Shown here: positions 31,243 to 38,302 of the stretch, one piece after another | How the letters are laid out: each line of letters begins with the position of its first letter | Position numbering within the stretch: position 1 is the first letter of the stretch | Program-made: the position numbers and the translations under genes | Notes under the pieces: generated by a model | Told to the model about the DNA's origin: nothing | The model's input: only the letters and a program-made list of their open reading frames with translations | The model's database searches: none | Virus record (IMG/VR): IMGVR_UViG_3300049027_000140 | Coordinates: 34,116 to 98,115 of that record | DNA: 64,000 bases | Strand: one strand, 5' to 3' | Source of the DNA: a virus

Positions 31243-31296
31243 CAGGTCTCTGTGAGGTTGGTTTCAAAGAGCGGAGGCGCGACTGGGCGAACCCGG

Positions 31297-31313
31297 CAGC
31301 GCCGTGCTATCGG
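31297..31313 (+). promoter_or_regulatory. Candidate extended -10 promoter with degenerate dyad
   Basis: CAGCG-CCG-TGCTA (31297-31309) resembles the dyad of the control-region promoters with two mismatches. It overlaps TATCGG (31308-31313), which is preceded by TG at -15/-14 as in extended -10 promoters. ATG 31320 follows six bases later without a ribosome binding site. The -35 box is not recognisable. Confidence 0.4.
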
Positions 31314-31319
31314 TCGGGG

Positions 31320-31574
31320 ATGACCGAGAAAAAGGCTCAATATGCAGGAGTGCGGTGGCAGTACGCTCTGTTCGCCCAGCTGGGCGACACGATCGCGACC
31401 ACGAAGGAGCTGAATAGACTGGGCGCAGATGGCTGGGAGGCCTACGCCGTTCTGCTCGACAACAACGGTGAGCGCGTCCACTTCTTCAAGCGCCCCATCG
31501 CCATCGATCCGCCCCCGGATGGCGGCCGCGCCGCTCGTCCTGCTCCCATCGACCCGCCGCCCGATGGCGGCTGA
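31320..31574 (+). CDS. DUF4177-like protein with duplicated tail, 84 aa
   Basis: VRWQYALFAQ, LNRLGADGWEAYAVL and VHFFKRP (11-59) match the DUF4177 layout seen also at 19314-19496. The tail carries two copies of an 11-residue unit (PIAIDPPPDGG at 59-69 and PAPIDPPPDGG at 74-84), the product of a short DNA duplication. The gene opens a rightward island within the leftward late operon. Role unknown. Confidence 0.7.
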   Translation: MTEKKAQYAGVRWQYALFAQLGDTIATTKELNRLGADGWEAYAVLLDNNGERVHFFKRPIAIDPPPDGGRAARPAPIDPPPDGG

Positions 31575-31595
31575 CCGCGCCCGCAGCGCCATGCC

Positions 31596-32276
31596 GTGGT
31601 AAGCCTCGGCGGCGTGACGCCGCTCTCCCCGCTCACTCTCATCCTCGCCGCCTGCGTCGTGCTGGCGTGGGCTCTCGCCCGCGGCTGGCGCGGACGCCCG
31701 CAGTGGCCGTTCTATCGGCCCGTGGCGCTGCTGCTCTCGTGGGCGCTCGCGACGTCTATCGCCCGTGGCGCCATCCAGCACTGGGCGCTGAACCCGGCGC
31801 GTGAGGCGATCGGGCCGGAAGCGCCGTACAGCGGCCAGGGCCACGCCTGGTACCTCGCCGAGGTGGCCATCCGGCTCTCGTGGCCCTTCGCGATCTTCGG
31901 CGCGACGCTGGCCGTGTACCTGCGGCGCCGGCCGTGGTGGCTTGTGCCAGCGTGGGCGGTCGCCGCCGCGGCGCTCTGCTGGAGCTACCCGGAGGTCCGC
32001 CGAGAGCTCCAGTGGCACCTCGAGGCCGGCGTGGCCTCCGCCTGCTGGTTGGCCTCAGCGTGGGCCGTGTGGCGCTGGTACGCGGGCGACGAGAGTGCGC
32101 CAGTGGCCTCGCACACGGCCATGATCCTCGTGCTCGCGGCCCAGCTGTCGGTGCTCGCCGTGACGCAGTGGAGCGGCAATCCGGTGGAGCACTGGACGAG
32201 CGCCCGTGTCACACACGGCGTCATGTACGCGGCCGTGCTAGTTTACCAGGCGCGGAAGTTCTGGGGGGAACGCTGA
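31596..32276 (+). CDS. Polytopic membrane protein, 226 aa
   Basis: Six hydrophobic helices are visible, for example LSPLTLILAACVVLAWAL, VALLLSWALATSIA, WPFAIFGATLAVYL, AWAVAAAALCWSY and TAMILVLAAQLSVLAV. Charged loops separate them. GTG 31596 is the longest start; GTG 31614 is also possible. It lies in the rightward island and is coupled to the next small membrane protein. A superinfection exclusion or conversion function would fit such a position but is inference. Confidence 0.7.
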   Translation: MVSLGGVTPLSPLTLILAACVVLAWALARGWRGRPQWPFYRPVALLLSWALATSIARGAIQHWALNPAREAIGPEAPYSGQGHAWYLAEVAIRLSWPFAIFGATLAVYLRRRPWWLVPAWAVAAAALCWSYPEVRRELQWHLEAGVASACWLASAWAVWRWYAGDESAPVASHTAMILVLAAQLSVLAVTQWSGNPVEHWTSARVTHGVMYAAVLVYQARKFWGER

Positions 32277-32554
32277 TGGATGTACAAGCCCAGATCGCCG
32301 AACTGCTCAACACCGTCAGGATCGGAGGAGGCGTCGCGCTCGCGGTTCTCGCGGCCACGGCTGGCGCCAACTTCCTGACCTTCCGGCGGCTTCGACGACT
32401 GGAGGACCGTCAGGAGCGCCTCGTGCAATGGCAGGAGCAGCACCGGCCGGCCCTCGAGCGCCTCGCTCTGGAGCAAGACGCCTCCTCCGACCCCGCGCGC
32501 GCGGCCGCGGTGAAGCGTCCGCAGCGCGGCGGCAGCCGAGAAGCGCCGCTCTAG
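32276..32554 (+). CDS. Small membrane-anchored protein, 92 aa
   Basis: An N-terminal amphipathic stretch, one membrane helix (IGGGVALAVLAATAGANFL, about 16-34) and a charged helical tail (LRRLEDRQERLVQWQEQH). The end is basic and disordered. It ends the first island and overlaps the convergent gene by four bases. The helix-plus-coiled-coil design is common in small phage membrane proteins of unknown role. Confidence 0.65.
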   Translation: MDVQAQIAELLNTVRIGGGVALAVLAATAGANFLTFRRLRRLEDRQERLVQWQEQHRPALERLALEQDASSDPARAAAVKRPQRGGSREAPL

Positions 32555-32727
32555 CCCGGCGGCGCCGACGGCGCTGGGTCGCGGAACGGCGGCGGGCGGC
32601 GCGCAGCGAGACGCAGCAGCCCGTCGAGGCTGCGGTTCATCTTGCGGAGCTCGGCCTCGATCTCGTCGATGCCGGCCTCCTCGGGCGCGGGCGGCTCGCT
32701 GGGCACGGCAGGCTTCTCGTCCGGCAT
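32551..32727 (-). CDS. Small hypothetical protein, 58 aa
   Basis: ATG 32727 overlaps the stop of the gene upstream (TGATG). An acidic helix (GIDEIEAELRKMNRSLDGLL) is flanked by Pro-rich ends. Function unknown. Confidence 0.55.
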   Translation of the reverse strand: MPDEKPAVPSEPPAPEEAGIDEIEAELRKMNRSLDGLLRLAARRPPPFRDPAPSAPPG

Positions 32728-33275
32728 CAGCGCCTCCGGCTCCCGGGGCCGCCGCCGTTGATCCAGCCGTCGAGCCACCCCTCGAGCTTGGCCAGGCGCT
32801 CGGCGAAGTCCTTGATCCCGCGCAGCACCGTGGCCTTGAGCCGCTCGAAGGCGCGCGCGAGTCGGTCGAGGCGCTCGGCGAGTCGGGTGGTCTCCGCCTT
32901 CGCCTCGGCCACCTCGCGCAGCACCTCGGCTCGCAGGTCGGCGATGCGGGCGTCAACCTCGGCGCGGCTCGGCACATCGCCGGGGATCGACGGCGCCGGC
33001 GCGCGCTGGGCCTGCGCGGGCCGCAGCGCCGCGGGCTCACGCTGCGTGGCCGGCTCGTCGGTGGCCTCCGGGAGCGCCGGCGGCGGGGCCACGGGGTGCT
33101 GGCGCTCCAGCTTCCTGGACTCGCGGCGATCGGCGGAGATCTTGAGGTACATGTCGACCACCAGCGGACCGTACTTCGCGACGACCGCTCCGGCCGCCGA
33201 GGTGACCGCGAGCCAGAAGGGGAACCAGCCGTACGAGTCCTGCGCGATGGGCTTCAGCGGCTCGATGGGGCTCAC
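32727..33275 (-). CDS. Membrane-anchored coiled-coil protein, 182 aa
   Basis: Residues 15-35 form a membrane helix (YGWFPFWLAVTSAAGAVVAKY), a Pro-rich linker covers about 58-95, and residues 104-170 form a long coiled coil (AEVDARIADLRAEVLREVAE, TTRLAERLDRLARAFERL). It resembles i-spanin or tail-associated tether designs but is not next to the other lysis genes. Function unknown. Confidence 0.65.
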   Translation of the reverse strand: MSPIEPLKPIAQDSYGWFPFWLAVTSAAGAVVAKYGPLVVDMYLKISADRRESRKLERQHPVAPPPALPEATDEPATQREPAALRPAQAQRAPAPSIPGDVPSRAEVDARIADLRAEVLREVAEAKAETTRLAERLDRLARAFERLKATVLRGIKDFAERLAKLEGWLDGWINGGGPGSRRR

Positions 33276-33312
33276 GCTGGCGGCGCCGCCGCGCGCTGGC
33301 TCGGGGTGAGGC

Positions 33313-34407
33313 TCACGAGCCTTCCTCCCACGGCTCGAGCGTGATCACGAGCACTCCAGCCGGCATGATCACGCCTGTCCCCACCTTGGTGAGGCTGAAG
33401 CTCAGGTAGTAGTTCTCGTCCAACGGCAGCTCCGCCATGAACTCCTGGAGAGTCAGCGTGGCCGGGAGAAACGCCGTCCATGTCCCCGTCGAGTTGCTTC
33501 CTGACGGAGTCGTGCTGCCAATGGCGGCGTACGTAAGCGCTGAACCGTCGAACACCTGCCGGACGCGCACAGACAAGGTGGCGTAATTGGTGGCGTTGGC
33601 GGCCACCCCTGAGCGTGGATAGAACTTGGCGCCAACGAATCGCCACTGCCCCGTAAACACACCGCAGATCGGGTATTCGACGGTTTCATCCCCCGCCGCC
33701 GTGTCGCTGTGCTCCTTGTGGACGCGGATCTCTTGGGTGCGGAGGGTCTCCAGCAGCGGGCTCGACACAGTGACCTCGCCGCCGGTCTCCTCCGCCACGA
33801 TCTCGCCGGAGCCAACGACGGAGGTGACGCCGCCGCCTCCTCCGCCCAGCCCGGCCTCGATGATCCGCAGGTTCGCGCGCTGGTGCTTCGCCCACTTCTC
33901 GGCGCTCCCGCCGAACTGCCCCGCCTCGCGATGCCCTAGGTCCAGCAGCCCGCTCGGGCTCGGCACGGAGATCGCGGTGGCCTCGTCCACGGCAGCCCCG
34001 CCGTTGACGATGAGCCTGGTCATGTACTTGCCCCACAGGCTCAGCGTGACGGGCTGAGGCGCCGTGCGACCGAGGACGTAGAAGACCGTGTGGCCGTCGA
34101 CCGTGGAACTCGTCCATCCGGTAGGCGTCGGGTAGCCCGGCGGCGCGGAGAGCTCGAGCCTCGCGCCGCTCCAGCCGGTCGTGTTGAGGAACGAGAACTG
34201 CACCTCGTCGTCGAGGGCCGCGGTGATGCCGCCGGTCGTCGGCGCGCCGCCGTTCACGCTGGCGAGCAGCGTGGCGTTCAGGTTGGGCATGTGGTGTCCG
34301 GGTCCGAAATGCAGGCGGCCCGCGCTCCGGAGAGGCGGGCCGCTGGGGGGGGGCGTTGGAGGTGGAGGCTGGTTCGCCAGATACTGAACGCGCGTCACGT
34401 AGACCAC
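33313..34407 (-). CDS. Tail fibre or receptor-binding protein, 364 aa
   Basis: After a Pro-rich start, residues 40-140 and 220-364 are beta-rich and Ser/Thr/Gly-rich, joined by a short helical link (AEKWAKHQRANLRIIEAGLG) and a poly-Gly hinge near 190-195. Such hinge and trimer-like organisation is typical of fibres. It starts at GTG 34407 without a clear ribosome binding site; ATG 39 codons in is an alternative. Located in the fibre region after gp48-like and fibre genes, separated by a rightward island. Confidence 0.65.
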   Translation of the reverse strand: MVYVTRVQYLANQPPPPTPPPSGPPLRSAGRLHFGPGHHMPNLNATLLASVNGGAPTTGGITAALDDEVQFSFLNTTGWSGARLELSAPPGYPTPTGWTSSTVDGHTVFYVLGRTAPQPVTLSLWGKYMTRLIVNGGAAVDEATAISVPSPSGLLDLGHREAGQFGGSAEKWAKHQRANLRIIEAGLGGGGGGVTSVVGSGEIVAEETGGEVTVSSPLLETLRTQEIRVHKEHSDTAAGDETVEYPICGVFTGQWRFVGAKFYPRSGVAANATNYATLSVRVRQVFDGSALTYAAIGSTTPSGSNSTGTWTAFLPATLTLQEFMAELPLDENYYLSFSLTKVGTGVIMPAGVLVITLEPWEEGS

Positions 34408-34429
34408 GCCTGGCGGGCGTCGCTAGTCT
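34400..34429 (+). promoter_or_regulatory. Rightward promoter of the second island, with dyad
   Basis: TAGACC (34400-34405), 18 bases, TAGTCT (34424-34429). TGGCG-GGCGT-CGCTA (34411-34425) is the control-region dyad with one mismatch and the same five-base spacer as at 20726-20740. Six bases after the -10 box comes ATG 34436, and no ribosome binding site is present. Confidence 0.5.
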
Positions 34430-34435
34430 GCGGAC

Positions 34436-35455
34436 ATGACCGGCCGCGTGATCCTCGGAACGGCGCTATTCGGGACAGTCGCCGCGTTTCTAGGTGCGGC
34501 GGTCGTCACAAGGACGCTCAGCCCCGAGCCTACCCGCAACGCCTACGTCGAGCGCGAGGTGTCGCCGCCGACCAGCGCGGCACCACCTTCGCCGCCAGCA
34601 CCCACCCAGGACCCGGCGATCGCCGTCAGCGCCACCTACGAGGCGCAGTACGCCGGTGCGAAGCCCGAAGCCCGGGCGTCCGCCGTCCGGGCGTGCATCC
34701 TGGGCTCAACGTGCCCGCAGGCGCAGCTCGACGGCATCATCGCCGCCGGCGCCCATGAGCGCGAGCGGGAGGAGCTGCGCCGGCTGAGTCACGCGTGGGG
34801 CGCGCACGTCGCGGCCAAGGGCGGCACGGACGGGGAGCAGCTCAGCGCCCTCGCTGTCACGACCGCTGCGCTTCAGCTGGAGGAGTGCGGCATCGCCGAG
34901 CTGAAGAAGCTCGACTGGACGACCCAGGGCGAGGCCGACAAGGACATCGGCGGCGCCCGCGGGAAGATGATCAACGTCTACGGCCGCGTGAACCAGATCA
35001 GGAAGGACGGCGACCTCCACTGGGGCACCATGGGCACCTCCGCCGGGTGGGTCTATTTCGTTGTAGTTGGCCTCACCAATGGCGTGGTCGCCGGGCGATC
35101 CGCGGAGATCGCCGGCATGGTGGTGCAGCGGTACAACTACGCGAACACCATGGGCGGGCTCACCGATTCGATCCTTGTCGTAGGCCGCGTCCGAGGCCAG
35201 TCTGACAACGACAAGCCGCTGCCGCCGGCGCCATCACGAAGCGCCGCGCTTGCATCGGCGCCGACGGGGCCGCGGAAGGCAACCGCGCCGCCGAGCCCTG
35301 CCGTTTCTGCGCCCCCGGCCGCGCCGGCGGCGCCTCCTCCCGAGCGACGGTCCGGCGTACTCGACGATCGCCCGCCGCCACCGCCCAAAGCCCAGGCGCA
35401 GCCCGAGGCAGCCACAGCGCCGGCAGGGGCAGCTACCGCTGCCGCTGAAAACTGA
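34436..35455 (+). CDS. Membrane-anchored protein with a beta domain and Pro/Ala tail, 339 aa
   Basis: One membrane helix (ILGTALFGTVAAFLGAAVV, 6-24) is followed by a Pro-rich linker and a soluble domain. Residues 80-140 are helical. Residues 145-240 form a beta-barrel-like unit (KMINVYGRVNQIRKDGD, WVYFVVVGLTNGVVAG, GMVVQRYNYANTMGG) of OB-like look. The last 85 residues are Pro/Ala-rich. It is probably exposed to the periplasm or cytoplasmic face. It is independently expressed within the late operon, so a lysogenic-conversion or exclusion role is possible. Family not recognised. Confidence 0.65.
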   Translation: MTGRVILGTALFGTVAAFLGAAVVTRTLSPEPTRNAYVEREVSPPTSAAPPSPPAPTQDPAIAVSATYEAQYAGAKPEARASAVRACILGSTCPQAQLDGIIAAGAHEREREELRRLSHAWGAHVAAKGGTDGEQLSALAVTTAALQLEECGIAELKKLDWTTQGEADKDIGGARGKMINVYGRVNQIRKDGDLHWGTMGTSAGWVYFVVVGLTNGVVAGRSAEIAGMVVQRYNYANTMGGLTDSILVVGRVRGQSDNDKPLPPAPSRSAALASAPTGPRKATAPPSPAVSAPPAAPAAPPPERRSGVLDDRPPPPPKAQAQPEAATAPAGAATAAAEN

Positions 35456-35532
35456 GCGCACACACGCCCACGTAACAGGCGGCCAGCGTGGCGGCCCTCG
35501 CCGCTCATGCGTATCCTGACGCCCGAGGTCCG

Positions 35533-35967
35533 ATGCTCGCCCTGCTGTTCACCCTGCTGCTCCTGGGCCCCTGCGCACCCTCCGAGGAGGAGCTCCTGTT
35601 TTGCGAAGGCTGCGCGGCGCTGGACCTTACCGAGGCGGAAGGCGGCGCAGGTGGCGACGCCGGGGCCGACCAAGGGGGCAGCGGCGGGGACCCGGGCGGG
35701 GCTGGGGGCGACGGCACGCCGCCGTGCGAGTGCGACGACGGCAACAGCTGCAACGGCGCGGAGACGTGCGCCGCCGATGGGTCCTGCGTCACGACCGGAG
35801 CACCGGTGCCGGCCGATGACCGGGATGCTTGCACCGACGATTTCTGCGACAACGGCGCGCCGGTGCACCAGGAGATCCCCATCGACGATGGGGACCCGTG
35901 CACCAAGGACTACTGCGATCACGACTTGGGGGTTCTCCACTACCCCATCGCCGCGTGCAGTGATTAG
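35533..35967 (+). CDS. Secreted Cys-rich protein of myxobacterial style, 144 aa
   Basis: ATG 35533 has GAGG seven bases upstream; a longer frame from 35488 lacks the signal-peptide start. MLALLFTLLLLGPCAPS is a strong signal peptide, with Cys14 as a possible lipid-modified residue though the preceding Pro is unusual. A Gly-rich spacer precedes Cys/Asp motifs: CDDGNSCNGAETC, DACTDDFCDNG and DGDPCTKDYCDH. These match the repeat style of surface proteins in myxobacteria. It converges on and overlaps the fibre gene by four bases. Confidence 0.75.
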   Translation: MLALLFTLLLLGPCAPSEEELLFCEGCAALDLTEAEGGAGGDAGADQGGSGGDPGGAGGDGTPPCECDDGNSCNGAETCAADGSCVTTGAPVPADDRDACTDDFCDNGAPVHQEIPIDDGDPCTKDYCDHDLGVLHYPIAACSD

Positions 35968-36845
35968 CCGCGGATTTGCTCGATAGCGATCGACGACTGG
36001 AAATCCAGTATCCGCATCGAGGCGGCTACGCTGGCGTGGTACGGCGCTCGCACCTGCACACCGTAATGGTACTGCTTGTCGATCGTGACAGGCGCATCTG
36101 GCGTGAGCACCGTGTCCACCTCGGCAGACCACGATGCTGGGTCGTGCGCGTCCTCGACGTCGCCGAGCGGCACCGGGGTCTCCCCCTTCCCCCATCGGTA
36201 GAGAGTGTATTCCGGCAACGTCAAGCTGCTATTGCCGGCTACGCCCTGGGTCGTGATCGTGACGCTATTGATCGTGCCGCTATCCGGCAGCTCCAGTAGC
36301 TCCACGAAGAAAAACCGAGCGGTCGTCTCGTCGCTGGTTTTTATAGACGGGCCGTCGAGGCCAGTTTCCAGCCACGCGCGCGGTGACTCCGGAGCCGTCC
36401 CGCTGTACGTCACAGAGGCCAGCCTCCAAGCGCAGCGATGCACGTTCCGGCTGGTGACCAGAGGCCACTTGTTATTCTGCCACGTCGCGTCGCCGAAGAT
36501 GTTCAGTTCGGCGCCAGAGCTGATCTGGAGCAGGCTCCCGAGTTGGAAGACGTGCGACGAATTGACCTTCATCCGCAGCAGCGAGCCGTCCTCCATGGAC
36601 ACCTCGCCATGCATCTCGAAGAGGCTCGCCGCGTCCTGCTCCAGATCGCCGTCAACATCGAGGAGACCGGTCACATTGAGGCCGGCTCCGCCGAGGATAA
36701 TCGGCGCGGTCGGCGCATGCGTGCTCCCGTCCGCCGCATTGATGAGCTTCGGCCAGCGCGAGTCGATCTCCTCCATCTCGGTCGAGAGCAGCGCGCTATT
36801 GCCCGCCCAGACCCCGCCGACGCGAACCGTTACGAAGTTTGCCAT
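35964..36845 (-). CDS. Tail fibre-like protein (Mu gp49 position), 293 aa
   Basis: Residues 30-110 describe a repetitive beta segment (LNVTGLLDVDGDLEQDAASL, GSLLQISSGAELNI) typical of trimeric beta-helical fibres; the C-terminal 180 residues form a beta-sandwich-like tip. It directly follows the gp48-like gene, as fibre genes do in Mu-like phages. It probably helps bind the host surface. Confidence 0.75.
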   Translation of the reverse strand: MANFVTVRVGGVWAGNSALLSTEMEEIDSRWPKLINAADGSTHAPTAPIILGGAGLNVTGLLDVDGDLEQDAASLFEMHGEVSMEDGSLLRMKVNSSHVFQLGSLLQISSGAELNIFGDATWQNNKWPLVTSRNVHRCAWRLASVTYSGTAPESPRAWLETGLDGPSIKTSDETTARFFFVELLELPDSGTINSVTITTQGVAGNSSLTLPEYTLYRWGKGETPVPLGDVEDAHDPASWSAEVDTVLTPDAPVTIDKQYHYGVQVRAPYHASVAASMRILDFQSSIAIEQIRG

Positions 36846-37805
36846 TTACAGCGTCACAGCCTCAAAGGGTGTCACGTCCATCGGCGACTCATCCAGGAGG
36901 AACGGCCCGGCTTGCCCAGGTTCCGACTCGGCCACGATGTCCCAGGTGCTCACGGCGCGCGCGATGCGCCTCATGAGGTCGTGAACGCGTCGGCGCTTCT
37001 CCGGGTCGGCCGCTGCCACTGCGGTGAGCACGACGAGCGAGTGCCGCTTCGTGCTCATCCACATCGGGTAGGGCGCCGTGATAGCGAGCGTCTCAGGCGG
37101 GTGCGGCTTCGTGAACGTGGCGGTCAGGTACTCGGCGTCCACGGCCGAAGTGACCGCGGTGACCGTGACCCGCTCCTCGGTGGAGGTGCCTGGGCCGACC
37201 ACGAGTACGTCGCCCACGTGCGCCAGCAGCTGCGCGTCCTCCGCCTCGGTCTTCGTCTCGATGTACTCGACCTGCTGCGGCGCCCCGAGCCCGGTGGAGA
37301 TGGCCGGCGTGATGACCAGGCGCTTCCGGACCACCTCGGGCGGCGCCAGGTTCATGGGGCTGTCGCCGAGGTTCGCCGGGTAGAGGACCATCTCGGTCGT
37401 CGTCGTGGGCCTGTACGCCACGAAGTCCTCGCCGAGCAGCTCAGCCAGCGCGTTCTCCACGTTCGTCTGCGAGGCCCCGCCCGGGAGCAGCTGCCGCGCC
37501 TTGAGTTCGGCGGTGCGCTCCGCCATGGTGTCCTCGGCGCGCGGCGTAATGCCGTGCTCGCGCTCGAGGATCTCGAAGAAGTCGGTGGCGCTCTCGGGGA
37601 ACTGCTGGTTGCCAGCCCGCTCCAGCGCGTACTGCCCGCGGGCGAGCCCCATGGCCTGCGCGTAGAGCTTCGCCTCGTGGGGGCCGCCGCTCGCGTAGGC
37701 GTCGCCCTGGCTGCGCTTCAGGGCGCGGAAGATGGTCTCGGCGTGGGACGGCCGGCTCGACAGGGAGAGCATCCCCATCGGCGTGAAGCGCGACAGCAGC
37801 GGCAT
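36846..37805 (-). CDS. Mu gp48-like baseplate/tail protein, 319 aa
   Basis: Located after the baseplate J-like protein and before a fibre gene, the position of Mu gp48 (DUF2313). The N-terminal half has the helical pattern of that family (ALERAGNQQFPESATDFFEI, LEREHGITP); the C-terminal half is beta-rich with a long extra region. It should link baseplate wedge and fibres. Identity rests on order plus partial motif match. The 319 residues exceed Mu gp48, so an added domain is likely. Confidence 0.65.
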   Translation of the reverse strand: MPLLSRFTPMGMLSLSSRPSHAETIFRALKRSQGDAYASGGPHEAKLYAQAMGLARGQYALERAGNQQFPESATDFFEILEREHGITPRAEDTMAERTAELKARQLLPGGASQTNVENALAELLGEDFVAYRPTTTTEMVLYPANLGDSPMNLAPPEVVRKRLVITPAISTGLGAPQQVEYIETKTEAEDAQLLAHVGDVLVVGPGTSTEERVTVTAVTSAVDAEYLTATFTKPHPPETLAITAPYPMWMSTKRHSLVVLTAVAAADPEKRRRVHDLMRRIARAVSTWDIVAESEPGQAGPFLLDESPMDVTPFEAVTL

Positions 37806-38302
37806 CAGCGACGCGTGGCCGTGAAGTGCAGATCGACAGCGCCTGCGGCCTGGTAGGTCCGGACGCGCACCCCGTTGGTCACGGCCACGACGGTGCCGCC
37901 GACGATCGCTCCGATGTCCTGATTGATGGTCAGCTCCGGCCGCGTGAGCTCAGGCGGGAACGTGTCCGCGGGCCAGGTGATCGTCGTGTCGCCGGTGCCG
38001 TTGTCGGTCACGGTGAAGTCGTCGATCCCCATGCCGGTGCGCGGACAGGTGAACGCGACCACCGCCGGGGCGCCGCCCGAGAACTCGACCGAGAGGACCA
38101 GCGACTCGACGACCTGCCCCTGCGCGGATGCCTGCTTCTGGAGCTGGTTGAGCTGCGCCGCGTACGGCATCCGCGAGCGGTCCGGCTCGAACTCCGTGTC
38201 GTCGACGAGCGTGGCGCCGCCCATGTCCTCGAGCGACGGGCGCCGGGGGCCGCCGTCTGCCGCTTCGAGGTCCCAGGAGAGTTCTTCGAGTGCTCGTGTC
38301 AT
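37805..38302 (-). CDS. Baseplate-region protein, 165 aa
   Basis: An insertion between the J-like and gp48-like genes relative to Mu. The N-terminal third is charged and helical. Residues 65-165 are beta-rich (GGAPAVVAFTCPRTGMGIDD, GTVVAVTNGVRVRTY) and may form a small beta sandwich. It could be a baseplate adaptor. No family is recognised. Confidence 0.65.
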   Translation of the reverse strand: MTRALEELSWDLEAADGGPRRPSLEDMGGATLVDDTEFEPDRSRMPYAAQLNQLQKQASAQGQVVESLVLSVEFSGGAPAVVAFTCPRTGMGIDDFTVTDNGTGDTTITWPADTFPPELTRPELTINQDIGAIVGGTVVAVTNGVRVRTYQAAGAVDLHFTATRR

